Virus record (IMG/VR): IMGVR_UViG_3300029992_000006
Span: 1 to 59,109 of that record
Source: a virus
Direction: 5' to 3' (one strand)
Length of the DNA: 59,109 nucleotides
The translations under genes and the position numbers were made by a program. Each line of letters opens with the position of its first letter. Position 1 is the first letter of the stretch. The notes below the pieces were generated by a model, which was not told the origin of the DNA, did no database searches, and saw nothing but the letters and a program-made list of their open reading frames with translations. This document shows, one piece after another, positions 6,397 to 14,754 of the stretch.

Positions 6397-7751
6397 TCTA
6401 CAAACCAATGGCCCATCAGAAAGTCTCCCTGAAGGCGATGGAGAAGACCGACATCGTTTTCGACATGAGTGATCCGGGATCGGGCAAGACATTCGTGCAG
6501 ATCATGGCCTACGCCAAACGTCGCAAACGTGCTGGCGGCTGCGCCCTGGTCATCGCCCCGAAGTCCCTGCTACGTTCGGCATGGGAGGATGACTTTCGGA
6601 AATTCGCCCCGCAGATCATCTGCTCAGTAGCCTATGCAGAGAACCGGGATAAAGCCTTCGCTGCCGACGCCGATGTGTACATCACTAACATCGACGCGGT
6701 AACATGGCTACTGAAACAGAAGCCAGCATTCTTCAAGAAGTTTGACACTCTGATCATCGACGAGGTGAGCGCGTATAAGCACCACACCAGCGCCCGGTCC
6801 AAGGCGTTGAACAAGATCAAGAAGTATTTTCGGTACCGTTCGGCCATGTCCGGCACGCCGAACAGCAACACGATCTGCGACGTGTGGAATCCAGTACAGA
6901 TTCTCGACGACGGCAAACGGCTCGGCAGGCAGTTCTTCGGCTTCCGTGCAGCGGTCTGCGCGCCGGAACAAGTCGGCCCACGTCCTGAAATGCTTAAATG
7001 GACAGACAAAGAAGGCAGCGAAGAAGTGGTGTATGGACTGATCGCCGATATCACGATCCGGCACCGCTTCGAGGACTGCATCGATATTCCGGCCACGCAC
7101 AGCTACACGATGACCTACCACCTGACACCCAGGCAGAAGAAGGCATACCGCGAAATGGAGTCGACACAGATCATGTGGCTGAAGAAAGAAGCTGCGGTAA
7201 CTGCGATCAACGCAGCCGCCGTCACCACAAAGCTTTTGCAAATTTCTAGCGGTGCCGTGTATGAATCGTCGGAGAAATATCACGTTGTCGATACAGGCCG
7301 ATATGAGCTGATCCTTGATCTCGTCGAAGACCGCAAACACCCGCTTGTGTTCTTCCTGTGGAAACACCAGCGCGACGAACTCGTCAAACAGGCCGAGAAG
7401 CGCGGTCTGACGTACTGCGTGCTGGATGGACAGGCCACGGATAACGAGCGCACAGCAATGGTCAAGCACTATCAGGCAGGATTTTACGACGTGATGTTCG
7501 CCCACCCAAAGAGCGCAGCACATGGGCTGACGCTGACCCGTGGCAGCACTACGATCTGGGCCTCACCGACGTATGACCTGGAGCACTTCAGCCAGGGCAA
7601 CAAGCGGCAGGCGCGCGCCGGCCAGAAGGACAAGACCGAGATCATCGTGATCTTGGCCGAAGGCACGATTGAAACGAAGGTCTACGCACGACTGATGGAG
7701 AAGAACACGAAAATGAGCAATTTACTGGACTTGTTTGGGGAGGCGGCATGA
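6393..7751 (+). CDS. SNF2/DEAD-type superfamily II helicase
   Basis: The protein has 452 residues and two RecA-like halves. Seen motifs are His8-Gln9 near the start, Walker A DPGSGKT (27-33), the Walker B/DEAH-type box DEVS (123-126), motif III SGTPNSN, and in the C-terminal half the ASPTYDLEHFSQGNKRQAR region containing the motif VI arginines. Gene order, compactness and motifs match the small SNF2-like helicases of phage replication modules. It would translocate on or remodel DNA near the phage polymerase. Overlaps of four bases at both ends place it in one translational unit with its neighbours. Confidence 0.9.
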   Translation: MIYKPMAHQKVSLKAMEKTDIVFDMSDPGSGKTFVQIMAYAKRRKRAGGCALVIAPKSLLRSAWEDDFRKFAPQIICSVAYAENRDKAFAADADVYITNIDAVTWLLKQKPAFFKKFDTLIIDEVSAYKHHTSARSKALNKIKKYFRYRSAMSGTPNSNTICDVWNPVQILDDGKRLGRQFFGFRAAVCAPEQVGPRPEMLKWTDKEGSEEVVYGLIADITIRHRFEDCIDIPATHSYTMTYHLTPRQKKAYREMESTQIMWLKKEAAVTAINAAAVTTKLLQISSGAVYESSEKYHVVDTGRYELILDLVEDRKHPLVFFLWKHQRDELVKQAEKRGLTYCVLDGQATDNERTAMVKHYQAGFYDVMFAHPKSAAHGLTLTRGSTTIWASPTYDLEHFSQGNKRQARAGQKDKTEIIVILAEGTIETKVYARLMEKNTKMSNLLDLFGEAA

Positions 7752-7981
7752 ATCTGAGTACGCCTGAAAATGTCGAGCTACTGCAAGCAGCAGTCGAGGC
7801 AAAAGTTGCTTACTGGGACGCAATCTGCAATCTGGAACATGCGTTAAAAGTTGATGATGATCTCTCTGATCGTGCTAGTGATGCAATCCATGAATGGATT
7901 GAGTCAGCCGCCGTAAGCGGCGGAAACGATATCACAATGGACGACCTCAAAAGCGTAATCGAATTATCGGAGGTCGAATGA
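7748..7981 (+). CDS. Small acidic hypothetical protein
   Basis: A 77-residue acidic protein sits between helicase and polymerase with four-base overlaps on both sides. It appears all-helical with many Asp and Glu residues and ends in SEVE. No motif is recognised. Its tight coupling to the replication genes hints at an accessory role, which is inference. Confidence 0.65.
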   Translation: MNLSTPENVELLQAAVEAKVAYWDAICNLEHALKVDDDLSDRASDAIHEWIESAAVSGGNDITMDDLKSVIELSEVE

Positions 7982-10047
7982 GCTGGTCCAACGCAGTCAC
8001 CCAACCAGTGCAGGATGTCTCCGCTCGCCCAGCTATCCAGCTTGCGAAGATAGACTGGGCGCATCTCGTCGCACTTGATTTTGAATCATATTATGACGCA
8101 GATTACACCTTGTCCAAATTATCCACATCCGAATACGTCCGTGACCCGCGCTTCAAGGCGCATATGGTCGGCATCAAGATTGGGAACCGGAAAACCAAAG
8201 TCGTGCCGACAAACAAGATCGGTGCGGTTCTTAGAGCTATTGACTGGAAACGACATGATCTCCTTTGCCACAATACTGCCTTCGACGGCTTTATCCTTAG
8301 TCATCATTTTGGTGTTGTACCTCGTGTTTATCACGACACGTTATCAATGGCTCGCGGTCTCCACAGCAACGATATTGGTGCTTCTCTCGACGAAGTTGCT
8401 GGTTACTATGGAGTTGGGAACAAAATCGCCGACGTACTCGAACAGACCAAAGGCGTCCGAGACTTGCCCAAGCCCCTCTACAACGCCTGCGCGGAATACT
8501 GCGCTCAGGACGTTGAACTATGTCTGTCCGTCTTCAAGCGCATGCTGGAAGTCTACCCAGCCAGGGAGATTGACCTGATCGACATGACGATCCGCATGTT
8601 CTGCGATCCGGTCTTGAAAGTTGACATCCCCCGCGTCGAAAAGGAATTGGCGCGGGAGTTGAAAGAGCGGGAAGACCTGCTGCTCTCCGTCGATGTCAGT
8701 AACGTCCCAGACAAGGAACTGAAACTCGCCGAGCGCTCGCTGCCGGATCACGACAAACGGCTACTCAAAGCCAAGAAAATCATAGGGAGCAATGAAAGAT
8801 ATGCTGATCTTCTCCGTGCGGAAAACATCGAGCCGCCTACGAAAATCTCACCCGCATGGATTAAAAAACCAAAGGAGGAGCGTACTGACGAGGGTAAATA
8901 TGCGTATGCGTTCGCCAAAGACGACCAGGATTTTATCGAGCTACCGGGTCGGACAGAAACATGGTCTGGTGATCTGGACCTTAACAAAAAAGCGGACATT
9001 CAAAAGCTCGCTGCGCGTCAAACACGTATTCAACAACTTGTCGACGTTCGGATCGCAGTTAAATCCACCACGAATATCACGCGCGCCGAACGGTTTTTGA
9101 AGGCCGGTGCAGACGGCATGCCGCTGCCGGTTGGGTATGCCTACTACCGTGCGCATACAGGCAGATTCGGCGGCAACAACAAAATGAATATGCAGAACCT
9201 CAAGCGCGGCGGTGAGTTGCGGCTGTCGATTCTCGCGCCGCAGGGCCACCAGATAATTGTTGGTGATGCTGGGCAGATCGAGTGCCGCGTTAATGGTTGG
9301 CTCTGGGGTCAAGACGATCTGATGGAGTCCTTTCGCCAAGCAGATGCAGGTGTTGGCCGTGACGCGTACTGCAACTTCGCCGATTTCGTTTATGGCCGTG
9401 AAATCACCAAGGCAGACAAGATGGAACGGTTCGTCGGTAAGGTCTGCATTCTTGGCCTCGGCTTCCAAATGGGCGCTCCCAAGTTCCAGATCACACTCGC
9501 CAAGGGTGCGCTCGGTGGCCCTCCGGTGTTCTTCGATCTCGACCGCTGCAAAGCCATTGTCAATACTTACCGGCGCAAGAACCACAAGATCGTCAACGGC
9601 TGGGCGTTCTGCACACGCATCATTGAAGACATGGCTGCTGGACGGACTGGCTCATATAAGTGCCTGCACTGGGAGAAAGAGCGCATCTGGCTCCCGAATG
9701 GGATGTGCTTGAAATACCCAGACCTGAAAAAAAGCATGGGCGACATGGGCTGGGAGGAATGGTCGTACCAGTCCAAGCTCGCCCGCAAGAAGATATATGC
9801 AGGCCTGCTCGATGAGAATATTGTCCAGGCGCTTGCCCGCATCATCGTCATGGATCAAATGGTGGAGATCGGCCAGAAACGTCGTGTCGTTATGACAACC
9901 CACGACGAGATCGCCATTATCGCCCGCACACGTTCCGCCCCAGTCGCATACCGCGAACTGGACAAGATCATGCGTACACCGCCCTGGTGGTGCGCCGATC
10001 TGCCGATGATGTCCGAGGGTGGCTTCGCCTTCAACTACAGCAAATAA
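7978..10047 (+). CDS. Family A DNA polymerase with 3'-5' exonuclease domain
   Basis: The protein has 689 residues. The N-terminal third is a DEDD exonuclease: ALDFESYY (Exo I), HNTAFDGF (Exo II) and YCAQDVE (Exo III). The polymerase part carries motif A GDAGQIECR starting near residue 429 (metal-binding Asp), a motif B helix around KVCILGLGFQMG near 488, and motif C HDE at 642-644. No 5'-nuclease domain is present, as in T7-like phage enzymes. It should be the replicative polymerase of the phage. Motif B reads GFQMG where many relatives have an aromatic Tyr-Gly pair. The gene overlaps its upstream neighbour by four bases. Confidence 0.93.
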   Translation: MSWSNAVTQPVQDVSARPAIQLAKIDWAHLVALDFESYYDADYTLSKLSTSEYVRDPRFKAHMVGIKIGNRKTKVVPTNKIGAVLRAIDWKRHDLLCHNTAFDGFILSHHFGVVPRVYHDTLSMARGLHSNDIGASLDEVAGYYGVGNKIADVLEQTKGVRDLPKPLYNACAEYCAQDVELCLSVFKRMLEVYPAREIDLIDMTIRMFCDPVLKVDIPRVEKELARELKEREDLLLSVDVSNVPDKELKLAERSLPDHDKRLLKAKKIIGSNERYADLLRAENIEPPTKISPAWIKKPKEERTDEGKYAYAFAKDDQDFIELPGRTETWSGDLDLNKKADIQKLAARQTRIQQLVDVRIAVKSTTNITRAERFLKAGADGMPLPVGYAYYRAHTGRFGGNNKMNMQNLKRGGELRLSILAPQGHQIIVGDAGQIECRVNGWLWGQDDLMESFRQADAGVGRDAYCNFADFVYGREITKADKMERFVGKVCILGLGFQMGAPKFQITLAKGALGGPPVFFDLDRCKAIVNTYRRKNHKIVNGWAFCTRIIEDMAAGRTGSYKCLHWEKERIWLPNGMCLKYPDLKKSMGDMGWEEWSYQSKLARKKIYAGLLDENIVQALARIIVMDQMVEIGQKRRVVMTTHDEIAIIARTRSAPVAYRELDKIMRTPPWWCADLPMMSEGGFAFNYSK

Positions 10048-10058
10048 GGAGAAAGACA

Positions 10059-10742
10059 ATGGGATACCGCTGCGCCCGACCGGGCAGAATGACCTACGCC
10101 TCTTGCGAGGCAGCACTAAAGACGGCGCGCAATCGCAGCAACGGCAAACCGATAGCAGGTAATCTGCGCATCTTCGAGCGCCATAACCATCTGGCAGTGC
10201 AATATTACAGCACCGACATCGTTCGATACTACTCGGATGGGTCGATTGAAATCAGTACCAGCCACACCCAGTACTGCACTCTTGACAAGATCGGCAGGCT
10301 GACCGGCAAGTGGGTCGGCACAAGAGCTTTGCCGCTATTCAATAAGCGCAAGCCCGACCCAGAAAAGCTCCATGCTGTCGATGGTGTGGTATTCAGCGGG
10401 GTGAACGGCTATCTGCGCTTCGGCCCTGATGGTAAGGTCGATACCGCGTCTGTACGCGGGCAGAATATCGCGATCATCACGAACTCCGCAGCGATCCGCG
10501 CAGCCCGCAAGAAGGCCAAGACGATCTGCGACCAGTTGGTACTACGCAATAAGCTGGGCGTAACCGGCAGACACTCGCTCTCATTTCAATGGCTCCAGTA
10601 CAACCTGGATACCCCGCTCGACCGGATCAACTATGACGTGTATTCCGACGCTCCGCACGCCGTGTATGACAGAGCATCACCTCACTGGTTCGCCGGTCGT
10701 ATCGGCGCGTCAGAAACAATTCAATTCAAGGAGTTTGCATGA
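10059..10742 (+). CDS. Conserved hypothetical phage protein
   Basis: The protein has 227 residues from ATG 10059, behind AAGGAGAAAGAC. It starts MGYRCARPGRMTYAS and has several strand-rich stretches with conserved Tyr and Trp; NLRIFERHNHLAVQYY and ADIVRYY-like segments suggest a beta-sheet protein. I recall similar proteins in phage replication regions but no function. The stop overlaps the next gene as ATGA. Confidence 0.65.
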   Translation: MGYRCARPGRMTYASCEAALKTARNRSNGKPIAGNLRIFERHNHLAVQYYSTDIVRYYSDGSIEISTSHTQYCTLDKIGRLTGKWVGTRALPLFNKRKPDPEKLHAVDGVVFSGVNGYLRFGPDGKVDTASVRGQNIAIITNSAAIRAARKKAKTICDQLVLRNKLGVTGRHSLSFQWLQYNLDTPLDRINYDVYSDAPHAVYDRASPHWFAGRIGASETIQFKEFA

Positions 10743-11056
10743 CCCTCAAAATCGAATGCGCCGAACACTTCGCCGCAGTAATGGATTTCGCTGTCAACCA
10801 GGGATGTCTACTGAAGTTGGCAGAACGGCTTGACTACCTAGCTCGTTACGGGGAAGGCAACAATGTCTGCCACTTGCACAAAGACTTCGCTCCGAACAGC
10901 TTCGGGTTCGTGATGATGCGCCCAGACGGTTCGCGCTGGTTCAATGGCGGACTGATCTATTCCGGCCCAGGCCAACCGCTTGACGGCTCCGGTCCAGCGT
11001 TGACTGTGGGGATTGGAATCGACTCGTCAAAGCACGGATGGAGCATACATACGTGA
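10739..11056 (+). CDS. Small phage protein, DUF4120-like
   Basis: The protein has 105 residues. HKDFAPNSFGFVM followed by RWFNGGLIYSGP is typical of the DUF4120 family as I remember it, a group of uncharacterised proteins in phages and mobile elements. The function is not known. It is the last gene before an 83-base gap holding the promoter candidate, so it may end the polymerase transcript. Confidence 0.6.
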   Translation: MTLKIECAEHFAAVMDFAVNQGCLLKLAERLDYLARYGEGNNVCHLHKDFAPNSFGFVMMRPDGSRWFNGGLIYSGPGQPLDGSGPALTVGIGIDSSKHGWSIHT

Positions 11057-11077
11057 TGTTTTTTCGCACGCCGCGTT

Positions 11078-11106
11078 CTATTTATTTTTATAGATCGTAA
11101 TATAAT
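11078..11106 (+). promoter_or_regulatory. Candidate sigma70-type promoter before the 11140 gene
   Basis: A perfect -10 box TATAAT lies at 11101-11106, 33 bases upstream of the ATG at 11140, in an AT-rich stretch that stands out from its GC-rich surroundings. The -35 region is poor (TTCTAT, 11076-11081, at 19 bases spacing, or CTATTT at 17), so activation by a factor or an extended site may be needed. Confidence 0.5.
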
Positions 11107-11139
11107 CTTGCACGTATCTAATTATTGGGAGTAATATTC

Positions 11140-11553
11140 ATGAATGCCGCAACCATCACACCGATCAGCAAAGCCAAGCCAATGACACTCGGTAAAACCA
11201 TCGACACCCTATGGGAACTGCGCGAAAAGAAGCGCATGAAGGAAGCCGAGATCAAGGAAATCGAGGGGCTTATTGCCGCCTCGGAATCTAATCTGTTAGA
11301 TAGACTGGATGCCGAGGATTCGAAGAAGGCTGAAGGCAAGTGCGCTTCCGCCAGCATCACGGAGTCCGTCACTTTCAACATCGCGGATTTCGACGCTTTC
11401 GCCAAGTACGTGGCGAAAACCAAGTTTTTCCACCTGTTTCAACGCCGTGTGAGCGTCACGGCGGCTCGTGAAATTTTCGAGCAGAAAGGGCAGGTTCCCG
11501 GCCTCGTCCCGTTCACCGCCCGCAAGATCAACCTGCGTTCCCTCTCCAAATAG
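11140..11553 (+). CDS. Conserved phage protein with N-terminal coiled coil
   Basis: A 137-residue protein starts at ATG 11140 with GGGAG eight bases upstream; TTG 11125 is less likely. Residues about 20-60 form a charged coiled coil (ELREKKRMKEAEIKEIEG). The C-terminal half is strand-helix with a basic PFTARKINLRSL end that is typical of a phage protein family found beside DNA-binding genes. Possible roles are nuclease inhibition or DNA binding, but neither is shown. It precedes the probable DNA-binding gene by ten bases, in the same transcript. Confidence 0.65.
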   Translation: MNAATITPISKAKPMTLGKTIDTLWELREKKRMKEAEIKEIEGLIAASESNLLDRLDAEDSKKAEGKCASASITESVTFNIADFDAFAKYVAKTKFFHLFQRRVSVTAAREIFEQKGQVPGLVPFTARKINLRSLSK

Positions 11554-11563
11554 AAAGTAAATC

Positions 11564-12328
11564 ATGGCAACCAAAAAGCCCGCAGCACCAGCAAAAACAG
11601 GAACCGCAGTCGCGGTCAAAAAAGCCGGCAACATCGTCGATATCCGCGCACTGCTGGCGAAAGAAATCGAAGGCCTCGCTTCCCGCGTCGGTACCCCCGG
11701 TGGTGACAGCATCAAGGTCACGCAGGACAAGAAATTCGAGTTCCCCGACGGCACCAAGTCCACAGGCCCGATCAAGCTGGTGATTGTCGATTTCGTCAGC
11801 GTCAACAAGTTCTATGAAGGCGCATACGACCCGAACGCCATCGTGCCGCCAGCCTGCTTCGCTATCGGTCAAAACCCGACTCAACTGGTACCCAGCAAGA
11901 ACAGCCCGGTCGCTCAGTGCTCGTCCTGCTCGGCGTGCGCGATGAATCAGTTCGGCTCTGCTGGTGCTGGCAAGGCATGCAAGAACAGCCGCGTGCTGGC
12001 CGTGCTACCTCCTGGTGCTGTTGAAGACACCCCACTCTGGATACTGAATGTCTCACCGACTGCATTGAAGTCGTTCGACGCCTATGTCACCAGCGTGGCA
12101 CGCTCGTTCCAGCTACCGCCAGTCAGTGTTGTCACTGAAGTGTCATTCGACGACAGCGTGACCTACGCGTCGCTGCGCTTCGGCAATCCTGAACCGAACG
12201 AAAACCTCGTCGTCTGTTTCGGGCGCAAGGAAGAAGCGATGGCGCGGTTGTTGACCGAGCCGGATGTGTCCCAGTACGATGCACCTGCCCCGCCGAAGAA
12301 AGCAGTGTCCCCAGGCCGGCGCAAGTAA
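11564..12328 (+). CDS. Putative DNA-binding protein with cysteine motif (SSB-like role)
   Basis: The protein has 254 residues. An Ala/Lys-rich N-terminus (KKPAAPAKTGTAVAVKK) precedes a core with VPPACFAIG, then a cysteine cluster CSSCSACAMNQFGS followed by GKACKN. The C-terminal tail is Pro/Lys-rich (PAPPKKAVSPGRRK). This pattern recurs in phages as a conserved protein next to polymerase and nuclease genes, and I would place it as a candidate single-strand DNA-binding or zinc-binding protein; the assignment is not firm. The cysteines could bind zinc. It follows the candidate promoter at 11101. Confidence 0.6.
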   Translation: MATKKPAAPAKTGTAVAVKKAGNIVDIRALLAKEIEGLASRVGTPGGDSIKVTQDKKFEFPDGTKSTGPIKLVIVDFVSVNKFYEGAYDPNAIVPPACFAIGQNPTQLVPSKNSPVAQCSSCSACAMNQFGSAGAGKACKNSRVLAVLPPGAVEDTPLWILNVSPTALKSFDAYVTSVARSFQLPPVSVVTEVSFDDSVTYASLRFGNPEPNENLVVCFGRKEEAMARLLTEPDVSQYDAPAPPKKAVSPGRRK

Positions 12329-12368
12329 TTAACAATCGTTCACAGTTTCTACCATGTTTATGGGATAC

Positions 12369-12423
12369 CGCACTCTAGTCAGCCCCTGATAGAGTGCGAG
12401 CCATAAAAAAAAAAAAAAAAAAA
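12369..12423 (+). repeat. Inverted repeat followed by 19-A tract
   Basis: CGCACTCTA (12369-12377) pairs with TAGAGTGCG (12390-12398), with a further CAG/CTG pairing inside the loop. Six bases later an uninterrupted run of 19 A begins (12405-12423). On the plus strand this is not a terminator because the tract is A, not T. On the minus strand the T run precedes the stem. It mirrors the T-tract at 4934-4958 in that both lie directly before a small accessory gene. Confidence 0.8.
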
Positions 12424-12434
12424 CAATATCTAAA

Positions 12435-12662
12435 ATGACAAAACCCCGCGAGTGGTTCATCAACCAAGCACTCCTATCTGTTTCCAGTCTCAATGCGATA
12501 TTGCCTGAGCTGACTGCAGTAGAGATCGATGCCTGTCTCGATCTCGAATCCCAATCTACTCGGCGCAAGTCGATAGTAGTCCGACTCATCGCACGGGCTG
12601 TCAAGCTCAATGCAGCTGAGTTCGCTTTAAAACTGCAGTCCAAGTATGCCGCGTCCCTTTAG
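12435..12662 (+). CDS. Small hypothetical protein after the A-tract
   Basis: A 75-residue protein begins at ATG 12435. No Shine-Dalgarno sequence is visible; the A-tract and an AT-rich spacer lie directly upstream. The protein is helical with a basic middle (STRRKSIVVRLIARAVK). No family is recognised. A-rich leaders can enhance translation in bacteria, so expression without a canonical site is possible. Confidence 0.55.
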   Translation: MTKPREWFINQALLSVSSLNAILPELTAVEIDACLDLESQSTRRKSIVVRLIARAVKLNAAEFALKLQSKYAASL

Positions 12663-12717
12663 GCCGGCAAAGTAAACGCGCATCCCGCGCAAAGTAGTTC
12701 ACAACAGGAAGAAAATC

Positions 12718-13098
12718 ATGGCACGTACTCAATCAAAAATCTTGTCCCAAACCGAAATCAAGGCCGTCAACACTGCTGCCGCCACCAAGCTGAAAGAAGC
12801 CAAAGCGGCGCAAAAGGCTGCGCGGGATGCAGTCGGGGCTGCGCTGAAGGCGCGTGACGCCACCGTTGCCGCTGCTCACAAGGAGTATACAGCGTTTCTC
12901 AAGGCGCACACGAAGGAGGCTGAGGCCGCTACCGCTGCGTACAACAAGAACGTGGCTGGTTTCGTCAAGGCGCACAACGTAGCGTCGAAGGACTTGCTCA
13001 AGGCCGCAGCAGCCGCTGACAAGGCTGTGGCTGTCGCTGAGAAGGCAATGCCTCCAAAACCAGCAGCGAACGACGCGCAACGCCAAGCAGCAGCGTAA
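12718..13098 (+). CDS. Alanine/lysine-rich helical protein (histone-like composition)
   Basis: A 126-residue protein follows an AGGAAG site. It is almost entirely Ala, Lys, Val and Glu in long helices, for example KLKEAKAAQKAARDA, and ends in a Pro/Lys/Ala tail. The composition resembles histone H1-like or coiled-coil nucleoid proteins, but no specific motif can be named. DNA binding or a structural role is inference. A hairpin follows 21 bases after its stop. Confidence 0.65.
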   Translation: MARTQSKILSQTEIKAVNTAAATKLKEAKAAQKAARDAVGAALKARDATVAAAHKEYTAFLKAHTKEAEAATAAYNKNVAGFVKAHNVASKDLLKAAAAADKAVAVAEKAMPPKPAANDAQRQAAA

Positions 13099-13119
13099 TA
13101 CCGCAGCACCGTAGTACCA

Positions 13120-13140
13120 CCCCGACCTCTGGCGTCGGGG
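13120..13140 (+). terminator. GC-rich hairpin after the Ala/Lys-rich gene
   Basis: CCCCGAC (13120-13126) pairs with GTCGGGG (13134-13140) around CTCTGGC. No T-run follows (GAATGGAC), so it is a weak terminator at best, or a hairpin protecting the 3' end of the upstream message. It lies just ahead of the exonuclease gene. Confidence 0.45.
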
Positions 13141-13154
13141 GAATGGACAACTAA

Positions 13155-13721
13155 ATGGATGTAGGCATGATTAAGATGAACTATCCGGCCATCATGATTG
13201 ACCTTGAAACTTTAGGCACTCGTGCTGACGCTGTAATCATTAGCATCGGAGCGGTCAAGTTCGACCCAAACTCCGACGCTCACGACAATAACGGGTTCTA
13301 CTCGTCAGTGTCGGTTGACAGTAATACCGAAGCAGGCCGCCATATCAGCGAAGCGACGTTAAACTGGTGGATGGAACAACCTCTTGACGCACGCGCGGTG
13401 TTTCAAGAGCCAAAAAACACGCTGGCTTCTGCCCTCGATAATTTCGTGGACTGGATTGGCCCCGGCAAGTATCAGATGTGGAGCAACGGGTCGGACTTCG
13501 ACATCCCGATGATCGGCCACGCACTTGTGACGCACGGCAAGGAAATACCGTGGGACTTCTGGGACAACCGCTGCTTCCGCACCATCAAGAACTTACCGAT
13601 GTGTAAAAACGCACCGAAGGTTCTCAACCCAGGCAAACACAACGCACTGTCGGACGCGCTCACGCAGGCGAAACAACTCCAGCAGTATTTTAAAATCATT
13701 TACGGAAGGAAAGCAGCATGA
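13155..13721 (+). CDS. DnaQ-like 3'-5' exonuclease (Rv2179c type)
   Basis: The protein has 188 residues. DEDD-fold motifs are clear: IDLETLG with Asp16 and Glu18, NGSDFDIPM in the middle, and HNALSDALTQA near the end, which is the DEDDh order with His preceding the last Asp. The closest recognised group is the Rv2179c-like 3'-5' exoribonuclease family common in phages, which acts on single-stranded nucleic acid ends. It may trim RNA or DNA during replication. An alternative start at the internal ATG (Met8) would shorten it by seven residues. The stop overlaps the next gene as ATGA. Confidence 0.88.
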   Translation: MDVGMIKMNYPAIMIDLETLGTRADAVIISIGAVKFDPNSDAHDNNGFYSSVSVDSNTEAGRHISEATLNWWMEQPLDARAVFQEPKNTLASALDNFVDWIGPGKYQMWSNGSDFDIPMIGHALVTHGKEIPWDFWDNRCFRTIKNLPMCKNAPKVLNPGKHNALSDALTQAKQLQQYFKIIYGRKAA

Positions 13722-13912
13722 GGCTTTATCAGACGACAGGAGAAAACGGCGAGGTTGTATCCCACTGGTCCGGCGCGCAGGCCGACTCCAGCAAAGACCG
13801 CGTGGTACTGAAGAAAGCGGGTTGCGGCAGAATCGAAACCCACGAGTATGATATCCCGACCGACAAGGTCGGCTTGTTGAAGTGGCTGAATGACAACAAG
13901 GTGGTCGTGTGA
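13718..13912 (+). CDS. Small hypothetical protein
   Basis: A 64-residue protein overlaps the exonuclease stop by four bases and the next start by four. MRLYQTTGENG, a Trp-Ser-Gly segment, and a GRIETHEYDIPTDK stretch suggest a small beta-rich fold that has been seen in other phages, but no function is known. Confidence 0.65.
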   Translation: MRLYQTTGENGEVVSHWSGAQADSSKDRVVLKKAGCGRIETHEYDIPTDKVGLLKWLNDNKVVV

Positions 13913-14208
13913 ACATTGACGACACCCTCGCTGAACGTGGCAAGCGGTACGGCATGTTCGTTGAACATGCCGCCATCGCGCAGAACATTCAAGATGTGAT
14001 GCGAGTAGTTCCTGGCTGGGGCCGGTTGGCCTCAGACCAGAAGCAGGCGCTGACCGTCATTGCTGACAAGATCGCCAGGATGTTGAACGGTGATCCGGAC
14101 TGGATCGATAACTGGCACGATGTGATCGGGTACGCGAAGCTGGTCGAGACTCGCATGCTTGCCGATCAGGCACCGAAAGAACCGTTGAAGGTAGCGCGTG
14201 GCAAGTAA
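13909..14208 (+). CDS. DUF6378-like phage protein
   Basis: A 99-residue protein starts at GTG 13909. DTLAERGKRYGMF, then VIADKIARMLNGDP and a WHDVIGYAKL helix form the pattern I associate with the DUF6378 family of short helical phage proteins. Its job is unknown, although the all-helical fold with conserved His-Asp and Glu residues recalls nucleotide pyrophosphohydrolase-like folds. The stop falls inside the next gene. Confidence 0.7.
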   Translation: MNIDDTLAERGKRYGMFVEHAAIAQNIQDVMRVVPGWGRLASDQKQALTVIADKIARMLNGDPDWIDNWHDVIGYAKLVETRMLADQAPKEPLKVARGK

Positions 14209-14593
14209 GCCCGAAACCACCTTTTATACAGGTGTCCATAAATACCTCCCGACTTGGCTGTACAAGGTAAAAATGTACAATCCATTTGTCGGGGGGATTT
14301 TTGATTTTTGGATTTCAGGCAAGCACGACCTCTGGGTGGAATATAAATTCCTTGTCCTCCCCAAGCGCGACAACACCATGATCGACATCACACTTTCCCC
14401 TCTGCAACTGCAATGGGGTGAGAACAGACACCTCGAAGGCCGCAACCTCGCCGTCATCGTCGGCTGCAGGGAAGGCGGCGTCCTGTTCAGAAACAGACGG
14501 TGGGAACTGCCGATCTCCTGCGCCGAATTCAAAGCATTACTCCAAACCCGAGCAGAACTGGCGAGGGCCATCGTCGAGCTTACCGGAAGTTAA
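14198..14593 (+). CDS. PD-(D/E)XK-like nuclease (VRR-NUC/resolvase-like)
   Basis: The protein has 131 residues from GTG 14198, overlapping the previous gene by 11 bases. GIFDFWISGKHDLWVEYKF gives the Asp then Glu-x-Lys catalytic pattern of PD-(D/E)XK nucleases, with a conserved LSPLQLQWGE helix following as in VRR-NUC or phage Holliday-junction-resolvase-like enzymes. It likely cuts branched or structured DNA during replication or packaging, which is inference from the fold. Confidence 0.75.
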   Translation: MASKPETTFYTGVHKYLPTWLYKVKMYNPFVGGIFDFWISGKHDLWVEYKFLVLPKRDNTMIDITLSPLQLQWGENRHLEGRNLAVIVGCREGGVLFRNRRWELPISCAEFKALLQTRAELARAIVELTGS

Positions 14594-14594
14594 C

Positions 14595-14741
14595 ATGAAC
14601 TTCGTACATTTATTCACCGCCGTGCGGGTATTAACCGCCACGCATCGGCTAATCGTGACCGCTCTTCTAATATACTGTCTGATTTCGCGGGCAAGACAAG
14701 GCCAACTCGAATCTGAATGCCTCCGCCAACACCGCTATTAA
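14595..14741 (+). CDS. Small membrane protein (48 aa)
   Basis: A 48-residue protein starts at ATG 14595, one base after the previous stop, with GGAAG upstream. It has one strongly hydrophobic stretch (LIVTALLIYCLI) followed by a basic and Gln-rich tail. It may be a small inner-membrane protein of unknown role. It is too short for motif-based assignment. Confidence 0.55.
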   Translation: MNFVHLFTAVRVLTATHRLIVTALLIYCLISRARQGQLESECLRQHRY

Positions 14742-14754
14742 CCAGGGAAAGACC

